A stretch of DNA of 5,665 bases from Nitrososphaeraceae archaeon (GCA_025449515.1 JANWJI010000089.1:1-5665); one strand, 5' to 3'; positions 1-5,340 are shown, counted from the stretch's first letter. Program-made: numbers and translations. Notes: generated by a model from the letters alone, not told the origin.

Positions 1-1
1 A

Positions 2-1528
2 AAAAAACATCCAAAATGGATATTTAAAAGCGATCTCCTTAAACTAGGAGAAGAGATCCGGTATAAAATAAATTCAAGCCAGGAAGAACTAAGAGGACCA
101 CTTTATTCAGCCTTGATGCAACAGTCGTCAGCCCTTACCCTTATGTACTGTACAGAACTTATAGAAAGCCAAGGATCTCAGTCATTAAAAGCATTTTTGG
201 AGAGGATTCAAAGGGATGGCGGTAAGGCTCATCAATCCCTGCTAAATGATAATAGGATAAAGGAGATTCAGGCACTTTTAAACAGTCTAAAAATAGAGCA
301 TCCTAAAACAAAATATCTTGTGGAGCTTTTAAATCAATATTACTCTTTTCAAAGTGATAGGGATAATACTAATTCAAATATTAGAAAATCCTCTGACCAG
401 ACTAGTAAGAGACCAAAAGCTCTTATTTTCACCCATTATAGAGATACTGCAAGAAAGGTCGTCGAAATTTTGACTGAAAATGGGATAAAAGCATCAAGAT
501 TTGTAGGCCAGGCAAAAAGAGAGCTAGATATTGGGATGGACCAAGTTGAACAATCTGCTGTTCTCCAATCTTTCAGAGATGGAGAATTTGAAGTTCTAGT
601 AGCCACCTCTATTGCGGAGGAAGGACTTGATATCCCACAAGTAGATCTAGTTGTATTTTATGAACCAATACCTAGTGAGATAAGATATATACAGAGAAGG
701 GGAAGAACTGGACGAAAATCATCTGGTAGGGTCATAATACTTGCTGCAAAGGATACTATTGACGAACGGTATCTTTATGCAAGCAAGAGACGCATGGAGA
801 AGATGAAACAGATACTTTCTACCATCAGTATGACGCTCAAACCTGTTCAGAGAGCAGAGATCCCAACAGATCTCATGACAGCTGACGAGATATCATCTTT
901 TGAATTCAAGCGTACAACGTTAGGCAAAGAAGTTGATAAAATGCTATCATCCCCTCTTGACAATATAAAAGATGATGATTTACTACTATCTCAAGAATCA
1001 TCCAATCATTCAGACAGAAAGAGGATGGCGATGGATAGGGAGATGGACAAGGAAAAGGAAAAGAATAAGAAAAAAGGAGTGCTTTCGCCTGGATCTCAAA
1101 CTTTTAACAATGGACTTAAAGCGATAGATTCCGCAGCGAGAAGAATTTATACATTAATAGCAAAGAGTGGAAGACAAGGGTTAGATTTAGATATAATTCA
1201 AGAGACCTTTGCATTTGAAGATTCTGTTTTACTAGAGGCGTTGAAGAAACTTGAAAAACTGAATACTGTACAATGGCTTGATGATACCCGAGTTATCCTC
1301 TCTGAAAATTTGGTAAAGATTACTGGGAGCACAATTGACGTGTATGTTGAAAAAGTAATACCTGGTGGAGCATTAGTTATAGTAAATGAAAAATGGCATG
1401 CTAGGCTAAATCACTACGATTATGAAGGTCCGCGAGAATTACTTAGAAAAGGATCGGAATTCAAAGTTGTAGGTGAACTATATCATGATGAAGGAGTGTT
1501 TAGTCTTAGAATAAAACAGATAGTATGA
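2..1528 (+). CDS. hef: Hef/FANCM-like superfamily 2 DNA helicase, 5'-partial, lacking an ERCC4 nuclease domain
   Basis: The frame is open from base 2, so the gene begins upstream and its N-terminal ATP-binding half (Walker A, DExH) is outside the window. About 508 codons are visible. The start reads like the Hef insert region (aliphatic helices with ALTLMYCTELIESQG, bases 128-178). Helicase domain 2 follows: motif IV KALIFTHY (416-439), motif V VLVATSIAEEGLDIP (593-637) and motif VI QRRGRTGR (692-715). Archaeal Hef remodels stalled replication forks and is the homologue of eukaryotic FANCM. Euryarchaeal Hef normally continues into an XPF/ERCC4 nuclease. Here a charged Lys/Glu linker (about 1000-1085) leads instead to a winged-helix-like segment (about 1130-1320) and a beta-rich OB/S1-like tail (about 1325-1525); I infer both from sequence pattern only. 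No ERKxxxD nuclease motif is present. Family assignment is firm, the C-terminal domain names are tentative. The frame ends in TGA at 1526-1528. Confidence 0.88.
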   Translation, partial: KKHPKWIFKSDLLKLGEEIRYKINSSQEELRGPLYSALMQQSSALTLMYCTELIESQGSQSLKAFLERIQRDGGKAHQSLLNDNRIKEIQALLNSLKIEHPKTKYLVELLNQYYSFQSDRDNTNSNIRKSSDQTSKRPKALIFTHYRDTARKVVEILTENGIKASRFVGQAKRELDIGMDQVEQSAVLQSFRDGEFEVLVATSIAEEGLDIPQVDLVVFYEPIPSEIRYIQRRGRTGRKSSGRVIILAAKDTIDERYLYASKRRMEKMKQILSTISMTLKPVQRAEIPTDLMTADEISSFEFKRTTLGKEVDKMLSSPLDNIKDDDLLLSQESSNHSDRKRMAMDREMDKEKEKNKKKGVLSPGSQTFNNGLKAIDSAARRIYTLIAKSGRQGLDLDIIQETFAFEDSVLLEALKKLEKLNTVQWLDDTRVILSENLVKITGSTIDVYVEKVIPGGALVIVNEKWHARLNHYDYEGPRELLRKGSEFKVVGELYHDEGVFSLRIKQIV

Positions 1529-1555
1529 AAATATGAAAATATGAAAATATGAAAA
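1524..1555. repeat. 8-bp tandem repeat, four copies, across the helicase stop codon
   Basis: TATGAAAA is repeated four times without error. The first copy contains the TGA stop (1526-1528) of the helicase gene. The unit length is not a multiple of three, but copy-number change would not extend the protein because the first copy already supplies the stop. It is probably a slippage-prone microsatellite in the 3' untranslated region. Confidence 0.9.
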
Positions 1556-1653
1556 ATCAGGAAATGAACAGATACCTGGAGATGATCATCTAAGGAAAGA
1601 ATGTAAATCATGCGCAAGTCGAACACCAGCTCACGAAAGGAATAGTTTCATAA

Positions 1654-1827
1654 TTAGGTATTAGTTACTAGAAATTCTGCGTTTCTACAATCTAGATGAA
1701 CTTTTTCATCTGCTATATTTCCGCAGGAGTGACAACCGAATTTTAGTGGTTGATTGCAGAACTTGCAGACTGAAATAGCTTCAAGGTCTGAGCCACACCG
1801 CCTGCAAATCATTTCGGTCATACACAT
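1654..1827 (-). CDS. Small double zinc-ribbon protein (57 aa)
   Basis: A short minus-strand frame translates to a cysteine-rich protein, 57 residues from the ATG at 1827 or 55 from the ATG at 1821. Counted from the 1821 ATG it has three CxxC pairs (C6/C9, C19/C22, C30/C33) followed by H42 and C45. That makes two four-ligand zinc sites: C6-C9-C19-C22 and C30-C33-H42-C45. The segment KFGCHSCG is typical of zinc ribbons. Small proteins of this kind are common in thaumarchaea and usually lack an assigned function; nucleic-acid or protein binding is a guess. A TATA-like box at 1848-1855 lies about 25 bases before the 1827 ATG, which fits leaderless translation from there; the 1821 ATG is close enough to remain possible. 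The gene converges with the helicase and stops at TAA 1654-1656. The regular cysteine spacing makes chance unlikely. Confidence 0.75.
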   Translation of the reverse strand: MCMTEMICRRCGSDLEAISVCKFCNQPLKFGCHSCGNIADEKVHLDCRNAEFLVTNT

Positions 1828-2092
1828 ACAATAGTAAGGTCTGCAGATATTATAATGCTGAAACTCTATTTCTTTCCAATTTAGTTAAATTGTGCTTTCG
1901 TTTTCTAGATATGCTCTCTATTATATGCGATTATCTTTAGTTATGGTTCGTTTCCTGTGTTTATTTAGTGTAATGTTCATTTCATTTGATCTAGGAAGGA
2001 TATACTAGAATATGAATCGTCGTATGATTTATACGAAATACGATATAGTACTTTTCACTATCTGATCTATTTGGAGAAGGTAAAAAGGAGTG
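1828..2092. other. AT-rich spacer between zinc-ribbon gene and protease fragment
   Basis: Apart from the zinc-ribbon promoter I see no convincing gene on either strand. Short frames of 17-21 codons occur by chance. A 6-bp hairpin (TCGTAT 2020-2025 pairing with ATACGA 2031-2036, 5-base loop) is weak. This is where the missing C-terminal half of the protease would be expected, but no Ser-containing GxSGG motif was found in any minus-strand frame. Confidence 0.5.
1848..1855 (-). promoter_or_regulatory. TATA-like box of the zinc-ribbon gene
   Basis: The minus strand reads TTATAATA. Its centre lies about 25 bases before the ATG at 1827, the usual archaeal TATA-to-start distance, so the transcript would be leaderless or nearly so. 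Assigned by eye. Confidence 0.5.
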
Positions 2093-2404
2093 TTAAATTA
2101 TGCTTTGTTGCACAAATCTGATATTAGTCAACTCACTTTGAAATCTTCGGTCAAAAGATAGTAATCCGTATCCGGCCCGTTCGTGATAAATGTTAAAAGC
2201 GTCACAAGAATCAAGATCTGCTGACGAATAAACTTTGACAGACTCATAGGGTCTATTTTCATCTTTATCTTTAATCACGTGGAAACATGTAGCAATCACT
2301 CCATCCGTTGTTAGTATTGTTCCTGTTCCTAAATCAGTTCCATCTATAGTCTTAATACCAACAGTAAATTCTTTGATTTGGTTAGTGATTGGGTCACCGT
2401 CCAT
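2093..2404 (-). pseudogene. Truncated trypsin-like serine protease (N-terminal half, 103 aa)
   Basis: The translation from the ATG at 2404 resembles the N-terminal barrel of trypsin/HtrA-like peptidases, including those attached to prokaryotic effector proteins. A strand-turn segment (DLGTGTILTTDGVIATCFHV) ends in the TCFHV block that carries the catalytic histidine. Where the family has the catalytic aspartate (D-[YILV]-[AG]-L-L) this protein reads AGYGLLSFD, so Asp appears replaced by Gly. The frame stops soon after, with no region for the catalytic serine; functional family members are about twice as long or more. A TTG start at 2488 would add a hydrophobic stretch, but the ATG at 2404 matches the expected domain edge and has a TATA-like box 40 bases upstream. 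It is most likely a decayed gene, though an inactive stand-alone domain is possible. Confidence 0.65.
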
Positions 2405-2444
2405 GCCTATTGAAAAAAAGGTCAAGAGCAGCAACTGTTTTGCC

Positions 2445-2452
2445 TTAATAAA
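2445..2452 (-). promoter_or_regulatory. Possible TATA box for the protease fragment
   Basis: The minus strand reads TTTATTAA, centred about 44 bases before the ATG at 2404. This would give a transcript with a leader of roughly 18 bases. It lies just downstream of the 65-residue gene, so the protease could also be read from the upstream promoter. Weak evidence in AT-rich DNA. Confidence 0.3.
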
Positions 2453-2491
2453 TAAGCAAATGGTATGATTAAAGAATTGATTTATCAAACT

Positions 2492-2689
2492 TCAATCGTT
2501 TGAAAGGAATGAATTTTCTTTTGAACAGTTTAGAAAATCTATACTGCTCCTTATTTCTTCATACTTTGGAGTAAAAGAATGATCTTGACCACACGTCCTG
2601 CAAATACTGTTCCCATCTACAAAATAATCTACAATCTTGTTAATATCGATTTTAGCAAATTCTTTATATGTACTTTTTCGCATTATCAT
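2492..2689 (-). CDS. Small hypothetical protein with a CxxC motif (65 aa)
   Basis: The family is not recognised. The protein has an amphipathic N-terminal half (KSTYKEFAKIDINKIVDYF), then SICRTCGQDHS with a CxxC pair at C30/C33 and a histidine three residues on, and a polar C-terminus with another cysteine (C55). One CxxC pair plus His/Cys could form a single zinc site, but this is not proven. The start at 2689 is supported by a Shine-Dalgarno-like GGTGAGG at 2694-2700; a second ATG lies six bases downstream (2683). The gene begins six bases after the stop of the 47-residue gene, so the two are probably cotranscribed. Its CGQDHS...YEEIR stretch resembles CGPDHS...EEEFR at the end of that neighbour. 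Confidence 0.55.
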   Translation of the reverse strand: MIMRKSTYKEFAKIDINKIVDYFVDGNSICRTCGQDHSFTPKYEEIRSSIDFLNCSKENSFLSND

Positions 2690-2693
2690 TCTT

Positions 2694-2700
2694 CCTCACC
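2694..2700 (-). promoter_or_regulatory. Shine-Dalgarno site for the 65-residue protein
   Basis: GGTGAGG on the minus strand matches the archaeal 16S anti-Shine-Dalgarno core (GGTGA) and lies four to six bases before the ATG at 2689. It overlaps the stop codon (TGA, 2696-2698) of the upstream 47-residue frame, an arrangement that favours coupled translation. Confidence 0.55.
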
Positions 2701-2839
2701 GGAACTCCTCTTCATTTGAGTGGTCTGGTCCACAGATGTCAGTTGTGAAATTTTGGCATACCTTAATGTAATTTCCCTTTTGCATACATCTGAAATTACT
2801 AGTCGTAATTGTACGGCTAGACTTATTGTCATTATGCAT
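2696..2839 (-). CDS. Very small hypothetical protein, Cys-containing (47 aa)
   Basis: This short minus-strand frame starts at ATG 2839 and stops at TGA 2696-2698. The family is not recognised. The protein is hydrophilic, with cysteines at positions 18, 28 and 36 and a histidine at 40, and ends CGPDHSNEEEFR. That tail resembles the CGQDHS...YEEIR motif of the next gene (2492-2689). Three things support it as a gene: a TATA-like T-rich box centred 26 bases before the ATG, a stop six bases before the next start, and protein-like composition. A competing frame (ATG 2832 to TGA 2686-2688) overlaps the same DNA and has an ATGA junction with the next gene, but lacks the shared motif. Zinc binding is only a possibility. 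It could be a cut-down relative of the neighbour. Confidence 0.45.
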   Translation of the reverse strand: MHNDNKSSRTITTSNFRCMQKGNYIKVCQNFTTDICGPDHSNEEEFR

Positions 2840-2861
2840 ATTTCATATAGAATAATTCTGA

Positions 2862-2869
2862 AATAAAAA
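2862..2869 (-). promoter_or_regulatory. TATA-like box for the 47-residue gene
   Basis: The minus strand reads TTTTTATT within a T-rich run, centred about 26 bases before the ATG at 2839. This predicts a leaderless message and probably drives the small 2839-to-2492 unit. AT-rich surroundings make chance matches likely. Confidence 0.4.
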
Positions 2870-2874
2870 AGACG

Positions 2875-2901
2875 AAAAATATAGAATTTTCTTATATTTT
2901 T
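2875..2901. repeat. AT-only inverted repeat upstream of the small-gene promoter
   Basis: AAAAATATA (2875-2883) pairs with TATATTTTT (2893-2901) across 9 bases. It lies directly upstream of the TATA-like box of the 47-residue gene, so it could be a regulator site or simply AT-rich spacer DNA. Confidence 0.4.
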
Positions 2902-2923
2902 GCCATGTAATTTCCGACTTTAC

Positions 2924-2945
2924 CATCCGCTCAAAAAGGCGGATG
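2924..2945. repeat. Perfect hairpin CATCCGC / GCGGATG
   Basis: CATCCGC (2924-2930) pairs exactly with GCGGATG (2939-2945) across an 8-base loop (TCAAAAAG). The stem is much more GC-rich than its surroundings. There is no T-run immediately after it on either strand, so a simple terminator is unlikely. It could be a subterminal hairpin of an old IS200/IS605-type or miniature element, but no matching transposase or second end is in the window. Confidence 0.6.
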
Positions 2946-3118
2946 CCCTACGTTAATGTACTTTGACAGTCGTGATGATCTTTAACCCAATTAAAAGAAT
3001 CTGAATATTTTTCCATTTGTGTGGCATATCATCATTTGAATTGTAAGATGCTTGTTCATGATTTTTATATGGAAAGTATCAGGAATAATATCCCAACCTC
3101 GTTGTATTATTAGATGAA

Positions 3119-3137
3119 GATATATTGATAATATATC
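3119..3137. repeat. AT palindrome behind the truncated RadA-like gene
   Basis: GATATATT (3119-3126) and AATATATC (3130-3137) form a perfect 8-bp inverted repeat around a 3-base centre, 11 bases past the stop codon of the truncated RadA-like frame. Its position fits a 3'-end signal or an operator. With no GC in the stem interior, it would be a weak terminator. Confidence 0.45.
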
Positions 3138-3148
3138 CGAGTAGTTGT

Positions 3149-3463
3149 TTAGATGTCATTTAGAGCTAGATAGTTTGGACCTTGATCAACAAATCCTCCT
3201 TCGTATATCATTACTGGTTTGGATGCTGGAGCATTTAATGGACTCTTCTTTAATACTGCCCTCAGATAGATAGATCCCATTAGTTCTAAATTAATGATAT
3301 ATCGGCTTGAATAGGCTATTGCATTGCCTACTACTGGTATTAACTTGTCTGCAACAGAATATGGATTAGGACTAGATTGAACCTGATTGGTTATCACGAC
3401 CGCAATACGGCTATTTTTTGCTATCTTGGATAACAGATAGATCACATAAATTAATTGGGCCAT
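3149..3463 (-). pseudogene. Truncated, diverged second copy of the RadA/RadB-like ATPase (C-terminal ~105 aa)
   Basis: From its ATG at 3463 this frame encodes 104 residues that align with the last third of the adjacent ATPase (3489-4241), roughly half identical from the IAK...IAVVITNQV block to the shared MIY[DE]GGFVD tail. Similarity reaches further upstream than the ATG: the in-frame VPE at 3473-3481 matches IPE at residues 144-146 of the full copy. The homology therefore begins almost exactly where the full-length gene stops. Walker A, the catalytic carboxylate strand and Walker B are all missing, so it cannot be an ATPase alone. It retains the region that forms DNA-binding loop L2 and the last core strands. 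Divergence to about half identity with no internal stop means either an old duplicate that later lost its front part or a fragment kept under selection. I favour a deletion remnant. Confidence 0.7.
3189..3213. repeat. 25-bp direct repeat, copy 1 (3' end of truncated RadA-like frame)
   Basis: The 25 bases match 3526-3550 with a single mismatch in the middle (T at 3200 versus G at 3537). They encode the conserved MIY[DE]GGFVD tail of the two RadA-like copies. This is far better conserved than the rest of the duplicated region, which suggests strong constraint or local gene conversion. Confidence 0.75.
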
Positions 3464-3488
3464 TAAATGTAATTCAGGTACGTGATAA

Positions 3489-4241
3489 CTATTCGTCTAC
3501 TACAGGTGTGAAAGGATCCCTATCCACAAATCCTCCGTCGTATATCATTAGCGGGACACTAAAGTGGGATGTGTAGGGATGTTTTTCTAATATTGCTCTG
3601 CGATACTGAATTCCATAACCTTCAATATTGACGACATACTTGCTTGAATAGGAAAGGATATTTCCACCTATCGGCTGCAGCTTGTCGGCTTCGGCGTAGG
3701 GCCGTGGATTTGAATGAACTTGATTTGTTATTACGACTGCGACGCCGTTTGTCTTTGCTATTCTTAATAATATATGCAAATATTTGTTCATTTTAGACTG
3801 TCTTTCAGGAATCTGTGACCGTTCGATAAATTCCGCTCTGTACAAGTGAGTCATAGAATCAACAATCAATAACTTTACACCAGATTCAGAGTTCATTTTG
3901 TTTTGAAGTGACTCGATGCATTGTTCCTGTTCTCTCGCAGTATCTACTTTTACGACAATTATGTTTTCTAATATTTTGCTGAGATTTAACCCTCTAGCCT
4001 GTGCATTAGATTCGATTTTCTTGGTACTAAATCCGTCCTGTGTATCAATGTAAATGGCCCTGTATTGTAACGGCAGTACTACACATAATAAATGGCATAG
4101 GTGTGTCTTCCCAACTTTTGATGCTCCATAAAACTGTGTAATTGCTCCACATTCCAACCCACCATCCAATAGGAGATCAATATTTTTTGAACCGGTCAAG
4201 AGTCGTTCTTGTTTTACTTCAGATCCAGAAGGTGTCAGCAT
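3489..4241 (-). CDS. RadA/RadB-like RecA-fold ATPase (250 aa)
   Basis: A RecA/RadA-family core without the N-terminal helix-hairpin-helix domain of true RadA; the length is close to RadB. Visible in order: LTGSKNIDLLLDGGLE (residues 15-30), Walker A GASKVGKT (39-46), the YIDTQDGF strand (64-71), Walker B LLIVDSMTHLYRAEF (124-138), RQSKMNKYLHILLRIA (147-162) matching the RadA helix before the L2 strand, and VVITNQV (169-175) leading into loop L2. RadA proteins read IDTEGTF at the second site; here the catalytic Glu position is Gln68, followed by Asp69. Family members bind ATP and DNA and act in or regulate homologous recombination. The ATG at 4241 overlaps the TGA of the winged-helix gene by 7 bases (ATGCTGA), indicating translational coupling and probable joint function. 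It is not the housekeeping RadA, given the missing N-terminal domain and the altered residue. Confidence 0.85.
   Translation of the reverse strand: MLTPSGSEVKQERLLTGSKNIDLLLDGGLECGAITQFYGASKVGKTHLCHLLCVVLPLQYRAIYIDTQDGFSTKKIESNAQARGLNLSKILENIIVVKVDTAREQEQCIESLQNKMNSESGVKLLIVDSMTHLYRAEFIERSQIPERQSKMNKYLHILLRIAKTNGVAVVITNQVHSNPRPYAEADKLQPIGGNILSYSSKYVVNIEGYGIQYRRAILEKHPYTSHFSVPLMIYDGGFVDRDPFTPVVDE
3526..3550. repeat. 25-bp direct repeat, copy 2 (3' end of full-length RadA-like gene)
   Basis: Partner of the repeat at 3189-3213, 337 bases away, same orientation, one mismatch. Recombination between such copies could delete or duplicate the DNA between them. Confidence 0.75.
4235..4241 (-). promoter_or_regulatory. 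ATGCTGA start/stop overlap coupling the winged-helix and RadA-like genes
   Basis: The ATPase ATG (4239-4241) lies inside the end of the winged-helix gene, whose TGA is at 4235-4237. Such overlaps usually mean translational coupling and matched protein amounts. Confidence 0.85.
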
Positions 4242-5149
4242 TTGTCATCCACCAGCGAATCAGGTATAGAAACTCCATTCAACTTCTCCTCTAAGGCTTC
4301 CGCAAGAGGTTTACGTGGGTATTCTTGCTTCTCTATTCTTAATCTTTTTTTACCATCTGTCCATTCCTTGATATATGCCATAATTAACGCATGTTGGCCG
4401 ACTTCCCATGATGTATAAAATTTTTCCCCTTTATACTCAATCAAGGCATCTCGTCCAAAATGCCACATGGTTACTATCCATGTCATATGGTCAGGTACGG
4501 TTGAACTAGAATTCTGATAATTAGTACAACTTTCAATAATATGGGATAACCGTTCTCTGGTTACGGCAAGAGCATTTGATAATCTTACCACACCATCCAC
4601 ATCCACTGCCACTGGATAGTAGGAGCAACCAACGTCTATTCGAACTGTATCCGTAGAATGTACTGTTATCTTGAGATTAAGGTCGTTTATAATCCATGGC
4701 CACGGAATTAGCTGTAAGTCTTTACTTCGTTCATTCGGTTTGTATTTTGAACATAAGGCAGACCATATTCCATTCACCGAAAATATTAGACGGATATCAT
4801 GTACTGACCGTTTACCCAAGGGAATATTTTGGATGATTCGATATACTGGATCATTAGTGAGGTGTCGATAGTTATGTCTATTGTGAAGATGAGAGGTGAC
4901 CATTGTATGGTCATCTGTCACGGACTTTATACTGTCTGCACATTTGATATTGTAAAACCCCTGGGGAGAATAGTATACAGATTCAATTTTTCCTGCTTTG
5001 AGCCACTTTGAAATTTTGTTCCTGAAATTGGTTTTAGAAATTTCAACTCCATTTTCTACAACATCCACATAAGAGAATGGACGATGCTCCAATTCGACGA
5101 AATCTTTAATAGTTCTCCAAAGAACGTCATCTAAATTATTTTGCTTCAT
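4235..5149 (-). CDS. Winged-helix DNA-binding protein of unknown family (304 aa)
   Basis: Residues about 6-69 look like a winged helix: helices around 6-20, 26-33 and 38-52 (TNFRNKISKWLKAGKIESV) and a short wing ending GFYNI. After a His-rich linker (about 80-97) comes a beta-rich central region (about 104-205) with VHDIRLIF, NGIWSAL, a Trp/Pro turn (WPW, 150-152), LKITVHSTDTVRIDVGCSYYPVAVDVDGVVRLSNAL, and then a block with VPDHMTWIVTMWHFGRDALIEYKG. The charged C-terminal tail (about 265-304) is helical. I do not recognise a named family for the central domain. The gene starts 13 bases after the small membrane ORF, with GTGAT before the ATG as a weak ribosome site, and overlaps the RadA-like ATPase start by 7 bases. 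By context it probably delivers that ATPase to DNA or acts as its regulator; this is inference. No catalytic motif was found. Confidence 0.8.
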   Translation of the reverse strand: MKQNNLDDVLWRTIKDFVELEHRPFSYVDVVENGVEISKTNFRNKISKWLKAGKIESVYYSPQGFYNIKCADSIKSVTDDHTMVTSHLHNRHNYRHLTNDPVYRIIQNIPLGKRSVHDIRLIFSVNGIWSALCSKYKPNERSKDLQLIPWPWIINDLNLKITVHSTDTVRIDVGCSYYPVAVDVDGVVRLSNALAVTRERLSHIIESCTNYQNSSSTVPDHMTWIVTMWHFGRDALIEYKGEKFYTSWEVGQHALIMAYIKEWTDGKKRLRIEKQEYPRKPLAEALEEKLNGVSIPDSLVDDKC

Positions 5150-5162
5150 CTATATCACTGAT

Positions 5163-5336
5163 TTATGACAATCCGGTGATGACGATGGTACTTGTCACTG
5201 TCATCAGAAAATAAATTGTAAGAATCTTTGAGATGTCTAAGTGACGATTGGCTAAGCCCAATTTATAATTTAAAAACAGGTCATATCTTAATCTTGGAAT
5301 CATGGTAAAATCCATCCAGAAAATAAAGCAAATCAT
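5163..5336 (-). CDS. Small predicted tail-anchored membrane peptide (57 aa)
   Basis: The frame starts at ATG 5336, four bases after the TAG of the AbrB gene, and stops 13 bases before the winged-helix gene. The first part is mixed hydrophobic/aromatic (MICFIFWMDF), the middle is polar and basic (PRLRYD, ANRHLDISK), and residues about 38-56 (ILTIYFLMTVTSTIVITGL) form one likely membrane helix at the extreme C-terminus. That layout suggests a tail-anchored protein facing the cytoplasm. Later ATGs at 5315 and 5303 are possible starts; the latter would remove the odd N-terminus and leave 46 residues. No family is recognised. Position behind an AbrB-type gene is where a toxin partner might be expected, but this is not a known toxin family, and it may simply be an operon member. 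Confidence 0.5.
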   Translation of the reverse strand: MICFIFWMDFTMIPRLRYDLFLNYKLGLANRHLDISKILTIYFLMTVTSTIVITGLS

Positions 5337-5340
5337 TTTA

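Larger units (their letters stand above)
2840..3148. other. Gene-poor spacer with hairpins
   Basis: About 310 bases between the truncated RadA-like copy and the small-gene cluster. It holds a perfect 7-bp GC-containing hairpin (2924-2945), an AT-only 9-bp inverted repeat (2875-2883 with 2893-2901) and an 8-bp palindrome (3119-3137). A short minus frame (stop at 2953-2955, about 41 open codons, only ATG at 3027) shows no recognisable domain. No transposase, tRNA or clear terminator is visible. Confidence 0.6.

Noticed and set aside
1545..1665. Plus-strand open stretch containing CKSCASRTPAHERN
   Set aside because: No usable start codon, and it overlaps the 3' end of the convincing minus-strand zinc-ribbon gene.
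2405..2488. TTG-started N-terminal extension of the protease with a hydrophobic stretch resembling a signal peptide
   Set aside because: TTG start without a ribosome site; the stretch lacks a clear basic-hydrophobic-cleavage layout, and the ATG at 2404 fits the domain edge.
2686..2832. Minus-strand 48-codon frame whose TGA overlaps the ATG of the 65-residue gene (ATGA)
   Set aside because: The junction is attractive, but the translation has no motif and overlaps the 47-residue frame in another phase, which has the shared CGxDHS motif and a better promoter distance. Both cannot easily be real.
2953..3078. Minus-strand open stretch with protein-like composition in the spacer
   Set aside because: The only ATG leaves 24 codons; no recognisable domain and no ribosome site.
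4209..5011. Plus-strand open frames of 60-69 codons opposite the winged-helix gene
   Set aside because: They lie antisense to a long coding frame, have no motifs and overlap each other; typical shadow frames.
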